Assembly: GCF_000626635.1 (NCBI RefSeq)
Contig: NZ_CP007451.1
Location: 3,233,501-3,297,500, forward strand
Length of the DNA: 64,000 nt
Direction: 5' to 3'
DNA from: Draconibacterium orientale
Lineage (GTDB): Bacteria > Bacteroidota > Bacteroidia > Bacteroidales > Prolixibacteraceae
This document shows, piece by piece, positions 24,885 through 35,178 of the stretch (its first letter is position 1; each line of letters opens with the position of its first letter). The notes below the pieces were generated by a model. That model ran no database searches and was not told where the DNA came from. It worked only from the letters and a program-made list of their open reading frames with translations. The position numbers and the translations under genes are program-made.

Positions 24885-25871
24885 TTATTGATCTTCTGTA
24901 TTGCTTTTGTCTTCATCGGCAATCGACTCACGCATGGTAGTATCGGCCATTATGTTTTTGTATTTCATGTAATCCATAATTCCAAGGTTTCCACTGCGGA
25001 AGGCCTCCGAAATTGCCAGTGGTACCTGAACTTCAGCTTCAATAACCTTGGCTCTCATTTCTTGTGCTGTAGCCTTATTTTCCTGTTCCAGAGCAATTGC
25101 CATAGCACGGCGTTCTTCTGCTTTTGCCTGGGCAATGTTTTTGTCTGCCTCAGCCTGATCCATTTGAAGCACTGCTCCAATGTTTTTACCAATGTCGATG
25201 TCGGCAATATCAATTGATAATATTTCAAATGCTGTTCCAGCATCCAACCCTTTTTCAAGCACTACGCGCGAAATAAAATCAGGATTTTCCAACACCGCTT
25301 TGTGCGAATGCGATGATCCGATCGACGAAACAATTCCTTCACCTACGCGGGCGAGTACTGTTTCTTCTCCGGCTCCTCCAACCAATTGTTTAATGTTGGC
25401 CCGAACGGTTACCCTTGCTTTTGCAATGAGCTGAATACCGTCTTTCGAAACAGCAGTTACAGGCGGAGTATTAATTACTTTCGGATTCACCGACATTTGT
25501 ACAGCTTCAAAAACATCGCGACCTGCCAGGTCGATGGCGGTTGCCATATTAAAAGGTAGTTCGATGTTTGCCTTTGCTGCAGATACCAATGCATGAACAA
25601 CTCTCGCTACATGACCTCCGGCCAGGTAGTGGGCTTCCAAAGCATCGCGACTTAATTCAACATCGGCTTTTGCTCCTTCAATCATTGCGCGCACAATAAC
25701 TCCCGGAGGTACTTTCCGGAAACGCATTAAGAACAACTGTAACAACGAAATTCGTACGCCGGATACCAGCGCTGAAAACCATAATCCTATCGGGATAAAA
25801 TAGAGAATTATAAAAAGTAAAACGATGGCCCCAATGATTAATCCCCAGGCACCTACTGCATCTACTAACAT
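24885..25871 (-). CDS. floA: Flotillin-like protein FloA
   Basis: 328 residues. N-terminal membrane hairpin (residues about 10-50: [21 protein letters not shown]), then an SPFH-type domain ([56 protein letters not shown] in parts) and a coiled coil rich in Ala/Glu. FloA organises functional membrane microdomains. Its partner NfeD is encoded just upstream (2-bp gap), the usual pairing. Confidence 0.93.
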   Translation of the reverse strand: MLVDAVGAWGLIIGAIVLLFIILYFIPIGLWFSALVSGVRISLLQLFLMRFRKVPPGVIVRAMIEGAKADVELSRDALEAHYLAGGHVARVVHALVSAAKANIELPFNMATAIDLAGRDVFEAVQMSVNPKVINTPPVTAVSKDGIQLIAKARVTVRANIKQLVGGAGEETVLARVGEGIVSSIGSSHSHKAVLENPDFISRVVLEKGLDAGTAFEILSIDIADIDIGKNIGAVLQMDQAEADKNIAQAKAEERRAMAIALEQENKATAQEMRAKVIEAEVQVPLAISEAFRSGNLGIMDYMKYKNIMADTTMRESIADEDKSNTEDQ

Positions 25872-25873
25872 AT

Positions 25874-26344
25874 TTATTTTTTTATTGGTTCTACAATAAT
25901 TTTATTGGATTCAATTTTCAAAACTCTGATTTCGGTATTGTGGTCGATGAAAGCACCGGTTGATTGTGCTTCCACTATTTCGCCATTCACTTTTGCTTTT
26001 CCCATTGGTGCTAATCTGCCAATCGATTTGCCGGTTTCGCCCACAACAATTTTTTCCTTGTTTATAAGGTCTATTTTTCCATCGATGTTTTTTTGCAGGA
26101 TCATCTTTTTCCCAGTCCGCGATTTAAAGAAGTAGTAAATCATTGCCGGGGCAAGAATAAGAACTGCGGTTAGTGTAATGAAACCGGCAAGTATTCCGTA
26201 TTCGGCAAATGCCACATACACTGCTCCTCCTAAAAGAAGGAAACCGCCAATTCCGGCGATGGTAACTCCCGGAATCACTGCAAACTCGATGAGTAGAAGG
26301 AGCAGGCCCAGAAGAATTAGTAAAATAATAGCAAGAATGCTCAT
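25874..26344 (-). CDS. NfeD-like membrane protein
   Basis: 156 residues. Two to three membrane helices (residues about 3-75), then a C-terminal OB-fold domain ([21 protein letters not shown]). Short NfeD form, lacking the ClpP-like protease domain of the long form. Partner of FloA; 5 bp after clpS. Confidence 0.88.
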   Translation of the reverse strand: MSILAIILLILLGLLLLLIEFAVIPGVTIAGIGGFLLLGGAVYVAFAEYGILAGFITLTAVLILAPAMIYYFFKSRTGKKMILQKNIDGKIDLINKEKIVVGETGKSIGRLAPMGKAKVNGEIVEAQSTGAFIDHNTEIRVLKIESNKIIVEPIKK

Positions 26345-26349
26345 ATGTT

Positions 26350-26628
26350 TTAGTCAATAGTTGCGTTTAATTTGCGCTCGATCAGTGCCTCTTTCATTGG
26401 TTTTAATGCATCAAAAGCTCCTTTTTTAACATCGCATTTACCTTTGTAATGAACCAGCATTGTACATTGTGTAGCCTGCTCATATTCATGGTTGCAAATG
26501 TCAATCAAAGCATCGATAACATAATCGAATGTGTGCACATCGTCGTTATGCAAAGTCAGGAAATTTTCTTCAACAACTCCTTCTCTGAAATCACCTGTTG
26601 GGACTTTTTTTGTCTCTTTCTGCGTCAT
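26350..26628 (-). CDS. clpS: ClpS, adaptor of the ClpAP protease
   Basis: 92 residues. Conserved ClpS core: LHNDDVHTFDYVIDALIDI and MLVHYKGKCDVKKGAFDAL. It binds N-end-rule substrates and delivers them to ClpA. The start overlaps the stop of the preceding SPOR-domain gene by 4 bp (26625-26628). Confidence 0.92.
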   Translation of the reverse strand: MTQKETKKVPTGDFREGVVEENFLTLHNDDVHTFDYVIDALIDICNHEYEQATQCTMLVHYKGKCDVKKGAFDALKPMKEALIERKLNATID

Positions 26629-28072
26629 TTGTCGTTTTCAATTTCTTTAGCTTCACTCAAAGTTATTCTTTTTCCGTTAAAATACGGCACAACATAGGCA
26701 TCTTCTACGCCTTCTCTACGTACTTGTTCCTGCATTTTTACTGCATCGTTGTAGTTGGTAAGGTTTCCGGTGGTATAAACTACAATGCCTTTTTCGTCGG
26801 TGTAATTCTCAATTTTACGAATATAAGATAACTTATCGAATAATCGTTTTACATAGGCCGGTAATCCGCGGCTATAAGCGCCCAACTGAATTTTATAAAT
26901 CAATTCGTCTTTTGTTGTGTCGTCGGTATCACTGGTCGTTGTTCGGTTAACCGGCGCAATTGACGGTGCTACCAGGATGATCGAATCTGGTTTTTCATGA
27001 ACTAATTGCGAATTGTAGGCTGCTAAATAATCATCGGCCTGTTTTCTGAATTCCTGTATTTCTTCGAATGAAGCGCTCTGCCAGTACGCATTTTCTTCCT
27101 GCTGCGATTTTAGCAGCAATTCTTCTGCAGCTGCACGTAGCTGAAAAATGCTTGTTTCTTTGGCAAGAATTTGTTTTCCCAGCGTTTGTCGCTCGGTATA
27201 TGACGTTGTGGAGCCGTATTGTTTCCGCAGTTCGTCGGTGTTGCTGATCGTTTGCTCCAGCTCCTCTTGTTTGGCTGTTCCCTCGGCATATAAATTTAAA
27301 CCGCTTTTTGTTTTAAAGAATGTGGTGTCAGGATAAGTAATCTCCGCATTCACTCCAAAATTTATTGGCTCGGGTATAACCTCAGCTTCAGTTGGTTCTT
27401 CAATAATTTCCGGTTCAGGGATGATTGAATCGGCAATTGTTGAGTCGGGCAAAACCGAATCAGTGGCTGCAAAAATTTCTGTAGAATCCGAGATTTCAGC
27501 TGCGATCACCGTTTCCCCAATAACCGGGTTAAAGGATTCCGGTTCTGTTTCGCGGGGCACGGCTGCCGGCATCACATCTGTTGCTGCTGTTTCGGTTACT
27601 TCTTCAACTTCTTCAGTTTGCTCAAACGGATTTATTTTATCGCGGCATAGCTGCATTTTTTCGACAATACCAAGTTCCTGTGCAGTTGCATCGTCGGCTT
27701 TATTCCTGAATAAGGTATAATAATTTAAAGCCTCTACGAAACGATTTTTAGCGTGGTACTGAACAGCAATATAATAATTGGTTTTTACAGGTGCTTCTCC
27801 CAGGCTTCCGTTCAGTAAGTAAATGATTTCATTTGTTCCGTAATGTCCGTTTTCAGTACGGCAGGCACCATAATAGTAATTAACCATCAGGTGGTCGGGT
27901 TTTTCATTCAGCAACTTTTTCAGAATCACCTCGGCATCGCTAAAATTGCCTTCATCGTATAAACGAATGGCCTGCGAAAGCGAACTTTCCTGGCTGGCTC
28001 CAAAAACGCTGTCGGAAGCAAACAAAAAATAGAGAATATTGTTAGTAGTGCTAAAACCTTTCTAAAAATCAT
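26625..28072 (-). CDS. TPR and SPOR-domain periplasmic protein, frameshift in the signal peptide
   Basis: The long frame (to 28025) encodes TPR-like repeats (IRLYDEGNFSDAEVILKKLL), a long Glu/Ile/Pro-rich middle and a C-terminal SPOR domain (YKIQLGAYSRGLPAYVKRLF), which binds denuded peptidoglycan. It lacks a start and signal peptide. In another frame, just upstream, an ATG at 28072 encodes MIFRKVLALLTIFSIF. Adding one A to the A-run at 28024-28029 (one T in the coding strand) joins them to a perfect secretion signal ending DSVFGAS. A sequencing error or a real one-base loss; without the join the protein would not be exported. Confidence 0.78.
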
Positions 28073-28194
28073 ATGAAAATCAGTTCTGTTTTATGTTTGT
28101 AAAGCTACAAAAAATCAAATTTTTTCAGAGATTAAATTAAACTGAAGTAGCAGCTAAGATACAGAAATGAACTGAGATTTATCATTTATTAAAC

Positions 28195-28202
28195 TATATT
28201 TG
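28195..28202 (+). promoter_or_regulatory. Predicted -7 element of bcp-recA
   Basis: TATATTTG, exact TAnnTTTG, 23 bp before the bcp start codon. No TTTG box at 17-21 bp upstream. Confidence 0.5.
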
Positions 28203-28225
28203 TAAAATTGAATAATTCGTAAGAC

Positions 28226-28690
28226 ATGGCAAATTTAAAAGTTGGAGATAAGGCCCCGGATTTTGAAGGTAAAAATCAAAATGGAGAGAAGATCGCTCTT
28301 AAAGATTTTGCCGGAAAAAAGCTGATTCTTTATTTCTACCCAAAAGACAATACTCCCGGATGTACCGCTGAATCGTGCAATTTAAACGACAATTACGATG
28401 CGTGGCTGGAAAAAGGTTTTGATGTTGTGGGAGTAAGCCCCGACAGTGAAAAATCGCATCAGAAATTTATCGACAAATTTGGGTTTAAATTTAACCTGAT
28501 TGCCGATACCGAAAAAGAAATTCTGGAGGCCTATGGCGCCTGGGGATTGAAAAAAATGTATGGTAAAGAGTACATGGGCGTTTTACGAAAAACCTTTGTT
28601 ATTGACGAAGAGGGCGTAATCGCCGAAATTTTCGAAAAAGTAAATACAAAAGATCACACAAATCAGATTATTGAAACGTTAAATCTATAA
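28226..28690 (+). CDS. bcp: Thiol peroxidase Bcp (peroxiredoxin Q)
   Basis: 154 residues. Peroxidatic Cys46 and resolving Cys51 in TPGCTAESCNL, the atypical two-cysteine arrangement. It reduces hydroperoxides using thioredoxin. Followed by recA after 12 bp, so the two are probably co-transcribed, linking peroxide defence and DNA repair. Confidence 0.94.
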   Translation: MANLKVGDKAPDFEGKNQNGEKIALKDFAGKKLILYFYPKDNTPGCTAESCNLNDNYDAWLEKGFDVVGVSPDSEKSHQKFIDKFGFKFNLIADTEKEILEAYGAWGLKKMYGKEYMGVLRKTFVIDEEGVIAEIFEKVNTKDHTNQIIETLNL

Positions 28691-28702
28691 CCTATTCTGA
28701 AC

Positions 28703-29734
28703 ATGACAAAAGAGGAAAGAGCTCAAATGAATAAGGAAAAGCTGAAAGCGCTTCAGCTAACAATGGATAAAATTGAAAAGAGCTATGGTAAAGGCTCGAT
28801 AATGCGCATGGGCGACCAGGGCGAACAGGATATTCCTGCCATTTCATCCGGATCTATTGCACTTGACGTAGCTTTGGGGATTGGTGGTTTCCCGAAAGGC
28901 CGTGTAATCGAGATTTACGGTCCAGAATCGTCGGGTAAAACAACCCTGGCTATTCACGCTATTGCCGAAGCTCAAAAAGCCGGAGGAATTGCCGCAATTG
29001 TAGATGCCGAGCATGCTTTCGATCCGTACTACGCCCGTAAACTGGGTGTTGATATTGATGAACTTCTAATTTCGCAACCCGATAACGGTGAGCAGGCTTT
29101 GGAAATTACCGATAACCTGATTCGTTCGGGTGCGTTGGATATTGTGGTAATCGACTCGGTTGCTGCATTAACACCAAAAGCCGAGTTGGAAGGTGAAATG
29201 GGCGATTCAAAAATGGGACTTCAGGCACGTTTAATGTCGCAGGCACTGCGTAAGCTTACGGCCAACATCAACAAAACAAAAACCTGCTGTATTTTTATTA
29301 ACCAGTTGCGCGAGAAAATCGGTGTTATGTTCGGTAACCCTGAAACTACAACCGGTGGTAATGCACTTAAATTTTATGCATCGGTACGTTTGGATATTCG
29401 CCGCATTGGCCAGATTAAAGATGGCGACGAGGTGAATGGTAACCACGTACGTGTGAAAGTGGTGAAAAACAAGGTGGCACCACCATTCCGCAAAGCAGAG
29501 TTCGATATTATGTATGGCGAAGGAATTTCTAAATCGGGCGAAATCATCGATTTGGGCGTTCAATACAACATTATCAAAAAAAGCGGATCGTGGTTTAGTT
29601 ATGGCGAAACAAAATTAGGACAGGGACGTGAAACTGTACGTCAGTTGGTAATCGACAATCCCGAGCTTGCTCAGGAATTGGAGACGAAAATTATTGAAGC
29701 CATTACCGGAAAAGTAACCACCACAACAGAATAA
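28703..29734 (+). CDS. recA: Recombinase RecA
   Basis: 343 residues, normal length. Walker [10 protein letters not shown], Walker [10 protein letters not shown], loop L1/L2 regions ([36 protein letters not shown]). Catalyses strand exchange in homologous recombination. A second ATG lies at codon 9, and either could be used. Followed by a good terminator. Confidence 0.98.
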   Translation: MTKEERAQMNKEKLKALQLTMDKIEKSYGKGSIMRMGDQGEQDIPAISSGSIALDVALGIGGFPKGRVIEIYGPESSGKTTLAIHAIAEAQKAGGIAAIVDAEHAFDPYYARKLGVDIDELLISQPDNGEQALEITDNLIRSGALDIVVIDSVAALTPKAELEGEMGDSKMGLQARLMSQALRKLTANINKTKTCCIFINQLREKIGVMFGNPETTTGGNALKFYASVRLDIRRIGQIKDGDEVNGNHVRVKVVKNKVAPPFRKAEFDIMYGEGISKSGEIIDLGVQYNIIKKSGSWFSYGETKLGQGRETVRQLVIDNPELAQELETKIIEAITGKVTTTTE

Positions 29735-29758
29735 ATTATACTGATATAGGCAGAATAT

Positions 29759-29798
29759 AACGGGTGAATTGATTCTGTCGATTCATCCGTTTTTTTTA
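29759..29798 (+). terminator. Terminator after recA
   Basis: 11-bp stem AACGGGTGAAT (29759-29769) with ATTCATCCGTT (29781-29791), one G-T pair, followed by a T-run of eight. Confidence 0.9.
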
Positions 29799-29856
29799 TA
29801 AGGAAGGACTAAAATTGAAGTAGTTATTACAAATAATAATAGATAAAAAAAATCGT

Positions 29857-32277
29857 ATGAAAGTGTTAAAGTTTGGTGGAACATCCGTAGGTTCCGCCGC
29901 AAACATTAAACGTGTAAAAGACATTGTACTAAACCAGAACGACGATGTTGTTGTGGTTGTTTCGGCCTTTGGTGGCATAACCGATAAAATTCTGACGGCA
30001 GCGCACAATGCTGCCTCTGGTACAGGCGACTTTCATACGGAACTTACGGAAATCAGACAGCGACACGACGAAACAATCAATGAGCTTTTTAACGGTTCAG
30101 GATCGGTAAAAGAAAAGGTTGACGTGTTACTCGACGAACTGGAAAAATTGCTGACAGGTATAACTTTGGTGGGCGAATTAACATTGAAAACGCTCGACCG
30201 GATTGCCGGTTTGGGTGAGCGGATTTCGTCGCATATTGTTGCCGAATTTATTGGTTGCCCCAGAAAAGACTCGTCGGAATTTATTCAAACCGACAGTAAC
30301 TTTGGGAAAGCTGTAGTTGATTTTAGCGTGACCAACAGCAAAATCAAAGAAACTTTTACCGGTTTTAAAGGTATGGCAGTTGTGCCCGGATTTATCTCGA
30401 AAAATGCCAAAGGCGAATTTACAACGCTGGGCCGCGGTGGATCTGATTTTACTGCCGCAATTTTGGCTGCAGCACTCGATGTTGAAATTCTGGAAATATG
30501 GACTGATGTAAACGGTTTTATGACGGCCGATCCGCGCGTGATTCGCAAAGCTTACACCATTCCGGAGATTTCTTATTCAGAAGCCATGGAGCTTTCGCAT
30601 TTTGGTGCTAAAGTAATTTACCCGCCAACCATTTTGCCGGTTTACCAAAAAGGAATTCCTATCCAGATAAAAAATACGTTCGATCCGGAAAACCCGGGAA
30701 CCAAAATTGTAAAAGGCGTAAAAAATGGTTTCGACCGTCCGATTAAAGGTATTTCATCTATTTCCGGAATTACGCTCGTTACTTTGCAGGGTATTGGAAT
30801 GGTGGGAGTTACCGGTATTTCGATGCGTTTGTTTACCGCGTTGGCAAAAGTAAATGTAAATGTGATTTTGATTTCGCAGGCATCATCGGAAAATTCAATC
30901 AGTGTGGCCATTGAAGAAAAAGCACTGGATGTGGCCGAAGCTGCCATTCGCGAAGAATTTGAAAAGGAAATTGCCGCCGGGCAGGTGAGTAAAATAGATC
31001 TGGAAAGCAGCGTTTCGGTGGTTGCAATTGTTGGCGAGAACATGAAACACACCACCGGTATTGCCGGAAAACTGTTCTCTACGATGGGAAAAAGCGGGGT
31101 GAATATAATTGCCATCGCGCAAGGAGCGTCGGAATTGAATATTTCGTGGGTAGTAAAAAACGATGACTTGCGAAAAACCTTAAATGTGGTGCACGAATCG
31201 TTCTTCCTGTCGGAGAATGTGGAGCTGAATATTTTCCTGATGGGAATCGGAACCGTTGGAGGAAACCTGCTTAAGCAGATCAAACAACAACAGCAGCGCC
31301 TGTTAAAAGAAAACCATTTACGCTTAAAGTTAACCGGGATTGCCAACTCAAAAAAAATGCTCTTTAACCGCGATGGAATCGAAATCGAATCCTTTAAAGA
31401 GCAGTTGGATGCTTCGGAAAAAACATCGTCGTTGCAGGGTTTTGTTGATGGGATTAAGGAAATGAATATTTACAATTCAGTGTTTGTGGATTGTACGGCC
31501 AACGACGCGGTTGCGGATCTTTACAAAGAAATTTTAAGCTCGAACGTTTCCATTGTTACGGCCAATAAAGTAGCCGCATCATCGGAATACGATAATTATG
31601 CCGAACTGAAAAAAATCGCCAAAAAGAAAGGGATTAAATTTCTTTTCGAAACCAATGTTGGCGCAGGTTTGCCAATTATCAATACGCTGAACGATTTGGT
31701 AAATTCGGGAGATAAAGTATTACGGATTGAAGCCGTTCTTTCCGGCACGCTCAACTATATTTTTAATACCATTTCAGCTGAAATCCCATTGAGCAAAACC
31801 ATAAAAATGGCGAAGGAAGAAGGTTATTCAGAGCCCGATCCGCGTGTGGATTTAAGTGGTGTTGACGTAGCCCGTAAAATTCTGATTCTTGCGCGCGAGT
31901 CGGGTTATCGTATTGAAATGGAGGATATTTCGATCAACCGATTTGTACCCGAAGAATTATTTGCCGGTACGCTTGAAGAATTTTGGGCCGGTGTTCCAAA
32001 GTTGGATGCCAGATTTGAAACCGAGCGTCAGCGCCTGGAAGCCGAAAATAAGAAATGGCGTTTTGTGGCGAAGTTCGAGAACGGTAAAGCCGAAGCCGGT
32101 TTGCAGGAAGTAGATGCTACGCATCCGTTTTACGACCTGGAAGGAAGCAATAACCTGGTAATGTACACCACCGAACGTTATCACGAATTTCCGATGCTGA
32201 TAAAAGGCTATGGTGCCGGTGCTTCGGTAACCGCTGCCGGTGTATTTGCCGATTTAATAAAAGTGTCGAATATTTAG
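29857..32277 (+). CDS. thrA: Bifunctional aspartate kinase / homoserine dehydrogenase
   Basis: 806 residues. N-terminal aspartokinase (KFGGTSVGSAANI; GRGGSDFTAAILAAALD), two ACT regulatory domains (about residues 310-460), then homoserine dehydrogenase starting near residue 460 (MGIGTVGGNLLKQI; NVGAGLPIINTLNDL; SGTLNYIFN). First and third steps from aspartate to threonine/methionine. Feedback control by threonine is expected from the ACT domains. First gene of the threonine operon. Confidence 0.97.
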   Translation: MKVLKFGGTSVGSAANIKRVKDIVLNQNDDVVVVVSAFGGITDKILTAAHNAASGTGDFHTELTEIRQRHDETINELFNGSGSVKEKVDVLLDELEKLLTGITLVGELTLKTLDRIAGLGERISSHIVAEFIGCPRKDSSEFIQTDSNFGKAVVDFSVTNSKIKETFTGFKGMAVVPGFISKNAKGEFTTLGRGGSDFTAAILAAALDVEILEIWTDVNGFMTADPRVIRKAYTIPEISYSEAMELSHFGAKVIYPPTILPVYQKGIPIQIKNTFDPENPGTKIVKGVKNGFDRPIKGISSISGITLVTLQGIGMVGVTGISMRLFTALAKVNVNVILISQASSENSISVAIEEKALDVAEAAIREEFEKEIAAGQVSKIDLESSVSVVAIVGENMKHTTGIAGKLFSTMGKSGVNIIAIAQGASELNISWVVKNDDLRKTLNVVHESFFLSENVELNIFLMGIGTVGGNLLKQIKQQQQRLLKENHLRLKLTGIANSKKMLFNRDGIEIESFKEQLDASEKTSSLQGFVDGIKEMNIYNSVFVDCTANDAVADLYKEILSSNVSIVTANKVAASSEYDNYAELKKIAKKKGIKFLFETNVGAGLPIINTLNDLVNSGDKVLRIEAVLSGTLNYIFNTISAEIPLSKTIKMAKEEGYSEPDPRVDLSGVDVARKILILARESGYRIEMEDISINRFVPEELFAGTLEEFWAGVPKLDARFETERQRLEAENKKWRFVAKFENGKAEAGLQEVDATHPFYDLEGSNNLVMYTTERYHEFPMLIKGYGAGASVTAAGVFADLIKVSNI

Positions 32278-32313
32278 AACAAAGTTGCTGCTAAAAACAT
32301 ACTTATAAATAAA

Positions 32314-32371
32314 CAGTGCAAAAAAACGTTGAAGACCGGTTGCCTACTGCTGTCACCGTGCACTGGTCTTC
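32314..32371 (+). promoter_or_regulatory. Possible alternating hairpins in the leader of the apgM-like gene
   Basis: In the 113-bp gap after thrA two exclusive pairings are possible. One is GAAGACCGGT (32331-32340) with ACTGGTCTTC (32362-32371). The other is CAGTGCA (32314-32320) with TGCACTG (32359-32365). They share 32362-32365. Could be an RNA switch or simple chance; no T-run follows. Confidence 0.35.
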
Positions 32372-32390
32372 CTTATATTTTCTGAACAAC

Positions 32391-33596
32391 ATGAAGCATA
32401 TTATAATCCTTGGCGATGGCATGTCCGACGAGCCACTCGCTGCCTATGGCGGGAAAACTCCGCTGCAAATGGCAAATAAACCACATATCGATTGGCTGGC
32501 AAAAAACGGCCAGTCGGGCTTATTAAAAACCGTACCCGAAAGTATGCATCCGGGCAGCGAAATTGCCAATATGGCCGTATTGGGCTACGATGTTGAAAAG
32601 GTTTTTGAAGGCAGGGGAGTGTTGGAAGCGGCCAGTATGGGTGTTGAATTGCAACCCGGAGATTTGGGTATGCGTTGCAACCTGATTTGTGTGGAAGATG
32701 AGAAAATTAAAAACCACTCGGCCGGACACATTTCAAATGAAGAAGCCGAAGAACTGATCCGTTTTTTGGACGAGAAACTCGGAACGGATAAAATTAAATT
32801 CTACCCAGGCGTTTCGTATCGTCATTTATTGGTGATTAAAGGTGGGGTAAAAGATTTTGCCTGCACACCACCGCACGATGTGCCCGGAACTCCATTTGCC
32901 GGTTGTTTGCCAAAAGCCAAAACTGAAGCAGCACGAAAAACAGCTGATTTAGTTACCGATCTGATTTTAAAATCACAGGAATTATTAAAAGATCATCCGG
33001 TAAACCAGAAGCGTAGAGCAGCCGGGAAAGATCCGGGTAACTCTGTTTGGCCCTGGTCGCCGGGCTACAAGCCGGCTATGCCAACATTAAAGGAACTATT
33101 TGGTGTTGAGAATTCGGCGGTGATTTCGGCGGTTGATCTCATTCACGGAATTGGTGTTTATGCCGGAATGAAAGTGATTCATGTTGAGGGTGCAACCGGT
33201 TTGTACGATACCAATTACGAAGGAAAAGCACAGGCCGCAATTGACGCATTGAAAGAAAACGATTTTGTATATCTGCACATCGAAGCCAGTGACGAAGCCG
33301 GACATGAAGGCGATGTGGAGCTGAAAACAAAAACCATAGAATACCTCGATCAGCGTGTGGTAAAATACATTCTGGAAGAAACGACTAAAATGGAAGAGGA
33401 TGTGGCAATTGCTATTTTGCCCGATCATCCAACGCCGTGTGCCCTAAAAACGCATACCCGCGATGCCGTTCCGTTTACCATTTATAAACCGGGGGCAGAA
33501 GCCGATGCGGTGGAAGTTTACGATGAGTTCGATCCACGCAACGGCGTTTTTGGAACTTTGCAAGGCGATGAATTTATTCGTGCATTTTTGAAATAG
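32391..33596 (+). CDS. ApgM-family phosphotransferase, proposed homoserine kinase
   Basis: 401 residues. Metal-dependent alkaline phosphatase superfamily, archaeal-type phosphoglycerate mutase family: IILGDGMSDEP with the metal-binding Asp, EIANMAVLGYD, and IAILPDHPTPC near the end. Start at 32391 gives the family N-terminus MKHIIILGDGM; the frame from 32316 is unsupported. In Bacteroidetes and others this subfamily replaces ThrB in the threonine operon and has been proposed as an alternative homoserine kinase. No ThrB of the GHMP family lies in the operon here. A glycolytic mutase role is the alternative. Confidence 0.85.
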   Translation: MKHIIILGDGMSDEPLAAYGGKTPLQMANKPHIDWLAKNGQSGLLKTVPESMHPGSEIANMAVLGYDVEKVFEGRGVLEAASMGVELQPGDLGMRCNLICVEDEKIKNHSAGHISNEEAEELIRFLDEKLGTDKIKFYPGVSYRHLLVIKGGVKDFACTPPHDVPGTPFAGCLPKAKTEAARKTADLVTDLILKSQELLKDHPVNQKRRAAGKDPGNSVWPWSPGYKPAMPTLKELFGVENSAVISAVDLIHGIGVYAGMKVIHVEGATGLYDTNYEGKAQAAIDALKENDFVYLHIEASDEAGHEGDVELKTKTIEYLDQRVVKYILEETTKMEEDVAIAILPDHPTPCALKTHTRDAVPFTIYKPGAEADAVEVYDEFDPRNGVFGTLQGDEFIRAFLK

Positions 33597-33699
33597 ATTC
33601 CATCCGGGGATCAAGCGGTGTTAAATTTATGATATCTGTCATATTTTGATAGTGTGGAGAATCTTGACTTCATCTCAAAATTCTATTTTTGTTCTTGCA

Positions 33700-35007
33700 A
33701 TGCAATATTATAGTACAAATAAAAATACTTCTGATGTTTCTTTGAAAGAAGCAGTTGTAAAAGGATTGGCGGCCGATAACGGATTGTTTATGCCCGAGCG
33801 AATTGAAAAATTCGATCCTGCTTTTTTTGACGAAATCCAAAATTTGTCGTTTCAGGAAATCGCCTTTGAAGTAGCAAAGAAATTCTTTGGCGAAGATATT
33901 GAAGATACAAAATTGAAGGAGATCGTTTACGATACCTTGCAATTTGATTGTCCGGTTATAAAGGTTACCGATTCTATTTATTCGCTGGAGCTGTTTCATG
34001 GGCCAACGCTGGCGTTTAAAGATGTTGGTGCACGTTTTATGGCGCGTTTGCTCAATCATTTTTTGGGAAAACAAGAGAAGCTGGTAAACGTATTGGTGGC
34101 CACATCGGGCGATACCGGAAGTGCTGTAGCCAATGGTTTTCTGGGCGTTGAGGGCATTCATGTGTATGTGCTTTATCCGAAAGGAAAAGTAAGCGATATT
34201 CAGGAATCGCAGTTTACAACATTGGGGCAGAACATTACAGCGCTGGAAATTGACGGAACTTTTGACGATTGTCAGCATTTGGTAAAAACGGCTTTCCTCG
34301 ACGAGGAGCTGAATAGAAAACTGGTGTTAACATCGGCAAACTCTATAAATGTTGCCCGTTTTCTTCCGCAGGCGTTTTATTATTTTAATGCCTATGCCCG
34401 TCTGAAAGAAGCCGGAAAATTAGATAATAAAGAGTTAGTAGTTTCAGTGCCCAGCGGGAACTTTGGAAACCTGACCGCGGGATTGATCGCATCAGAAATG
34501 GGATTGCCGGTAAAACAGTTTATTGCCGCCAACAACGAAAACGATGTGGTTTTTCAGTACCTCAAAAGCGGAGAATACAAACCACGCCCATCGGTTGAAA
34601 CCATTGCCAACGCTATGGATGTTGGGGCACCGAGTAACTTTGCCCGTATTCTCGATTTGTACAAAAACGAGCACTTCTTGATTGCCGAAAAGATTAAAGG
34701 TTACCGCTATTCTGATGAAGAAATCAGAGAGGTGATTTTAAAAGTGTACAACGAGCGCAACTATTTATGCGACCCACACGGGGCTTGTGGATGCCAGTCG
34801 TTAAGCGAGTATTTATCGGAAAACGAAATTGGTGTTTTTTTGGAAACCGCACATCCGGTAAAGTTCACCGAAACGGTAGAGAAAGTGATTGGAAAAGGCA
34901 AAGTAGAATTGCCGGAAAAGCTTGCTGTTTTCATGAAAGGTGAGAAAAAAAATGAACAAATGACTTGTTCATTCGAAGATTTTAAGACTTATCTTTTAAA
35001 TCGCTAG
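33700..35007 (+). CDS. thrC: Threonine synthase
   Basis: 435 residues. PLP-binding lysine in GPTLAFKDVGARF; other motifs VATSGDTGSAVANGF and VPSGNFGNLTAG. Makes threonine from O-phosphohomoserine. The ATG at 33700 gives the usual start (MQYYSTNKNTSDVSL); an earlier ATG at 33646 adds an unlikely N-terminus. TATTTTTG (33684-33691) right before the start could be a -7 box for a very short leader, besides read-through from thrA. Confidence 0.96.
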   Translation: MQYYSTNKNTSDVSLKEAVVKGLAADNGLFMPERIEKFDPAFFDEIQNLSFQEIAFEVAKKFFGEDIEDTKLKEIVYDTLQFDCPVIKVTDSIYSLELFHGPTLAFKDVGARFMARLLNHFLGKQEKLVNVLVATSGDTGSAVANGFLGVEGIHVYVLYPKGKVSDIQESQFTTLGQNITALEIDGTFDDCQHLVKTAFLDEELNRKLVLTSANSINVARFLPQAFYYFNAYARLKEAGKLDNKELVVSVPSGNFGNLTAGLIASEMGLPVKQFIAANNENDVVFQYLKSGEYKPRPSVETIANAMDVGAPSNFARILDLYKNEHFLIAEKIKGYRYSDEEIREVILKVYNERNYLCDPHGACGCQSLSEYLSENEIGVFLETAHPVKFTETVEKVIGKGKVELPEKLAVFMKGEKKNEQMTCSFEDFKTYLLNR

Positions 35008-35178
35008 CATTAGAAGGGACCAAAATGAACTGTTAACCAATTTTGATGTTTTTTTAGTGTGATTATAGATATTATGGATAAATTATTAAATTTAGCGTAT
35101 TACTTTTAGCCCCATGAAGTAATATAAGTTAAAAGAGTACTATGCTCTAAAGAAAGTTAATGTTAACAAGATTAATAT

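Noticed and set aside
33684-33691. TATTTTTG before thrC as a firm promoter
   Set aside because: It would leave only a few leader bases and the upstream TTG is 17 bp away without TTTG; read-through from thrA suffices, so I mention it only in the gene entry.
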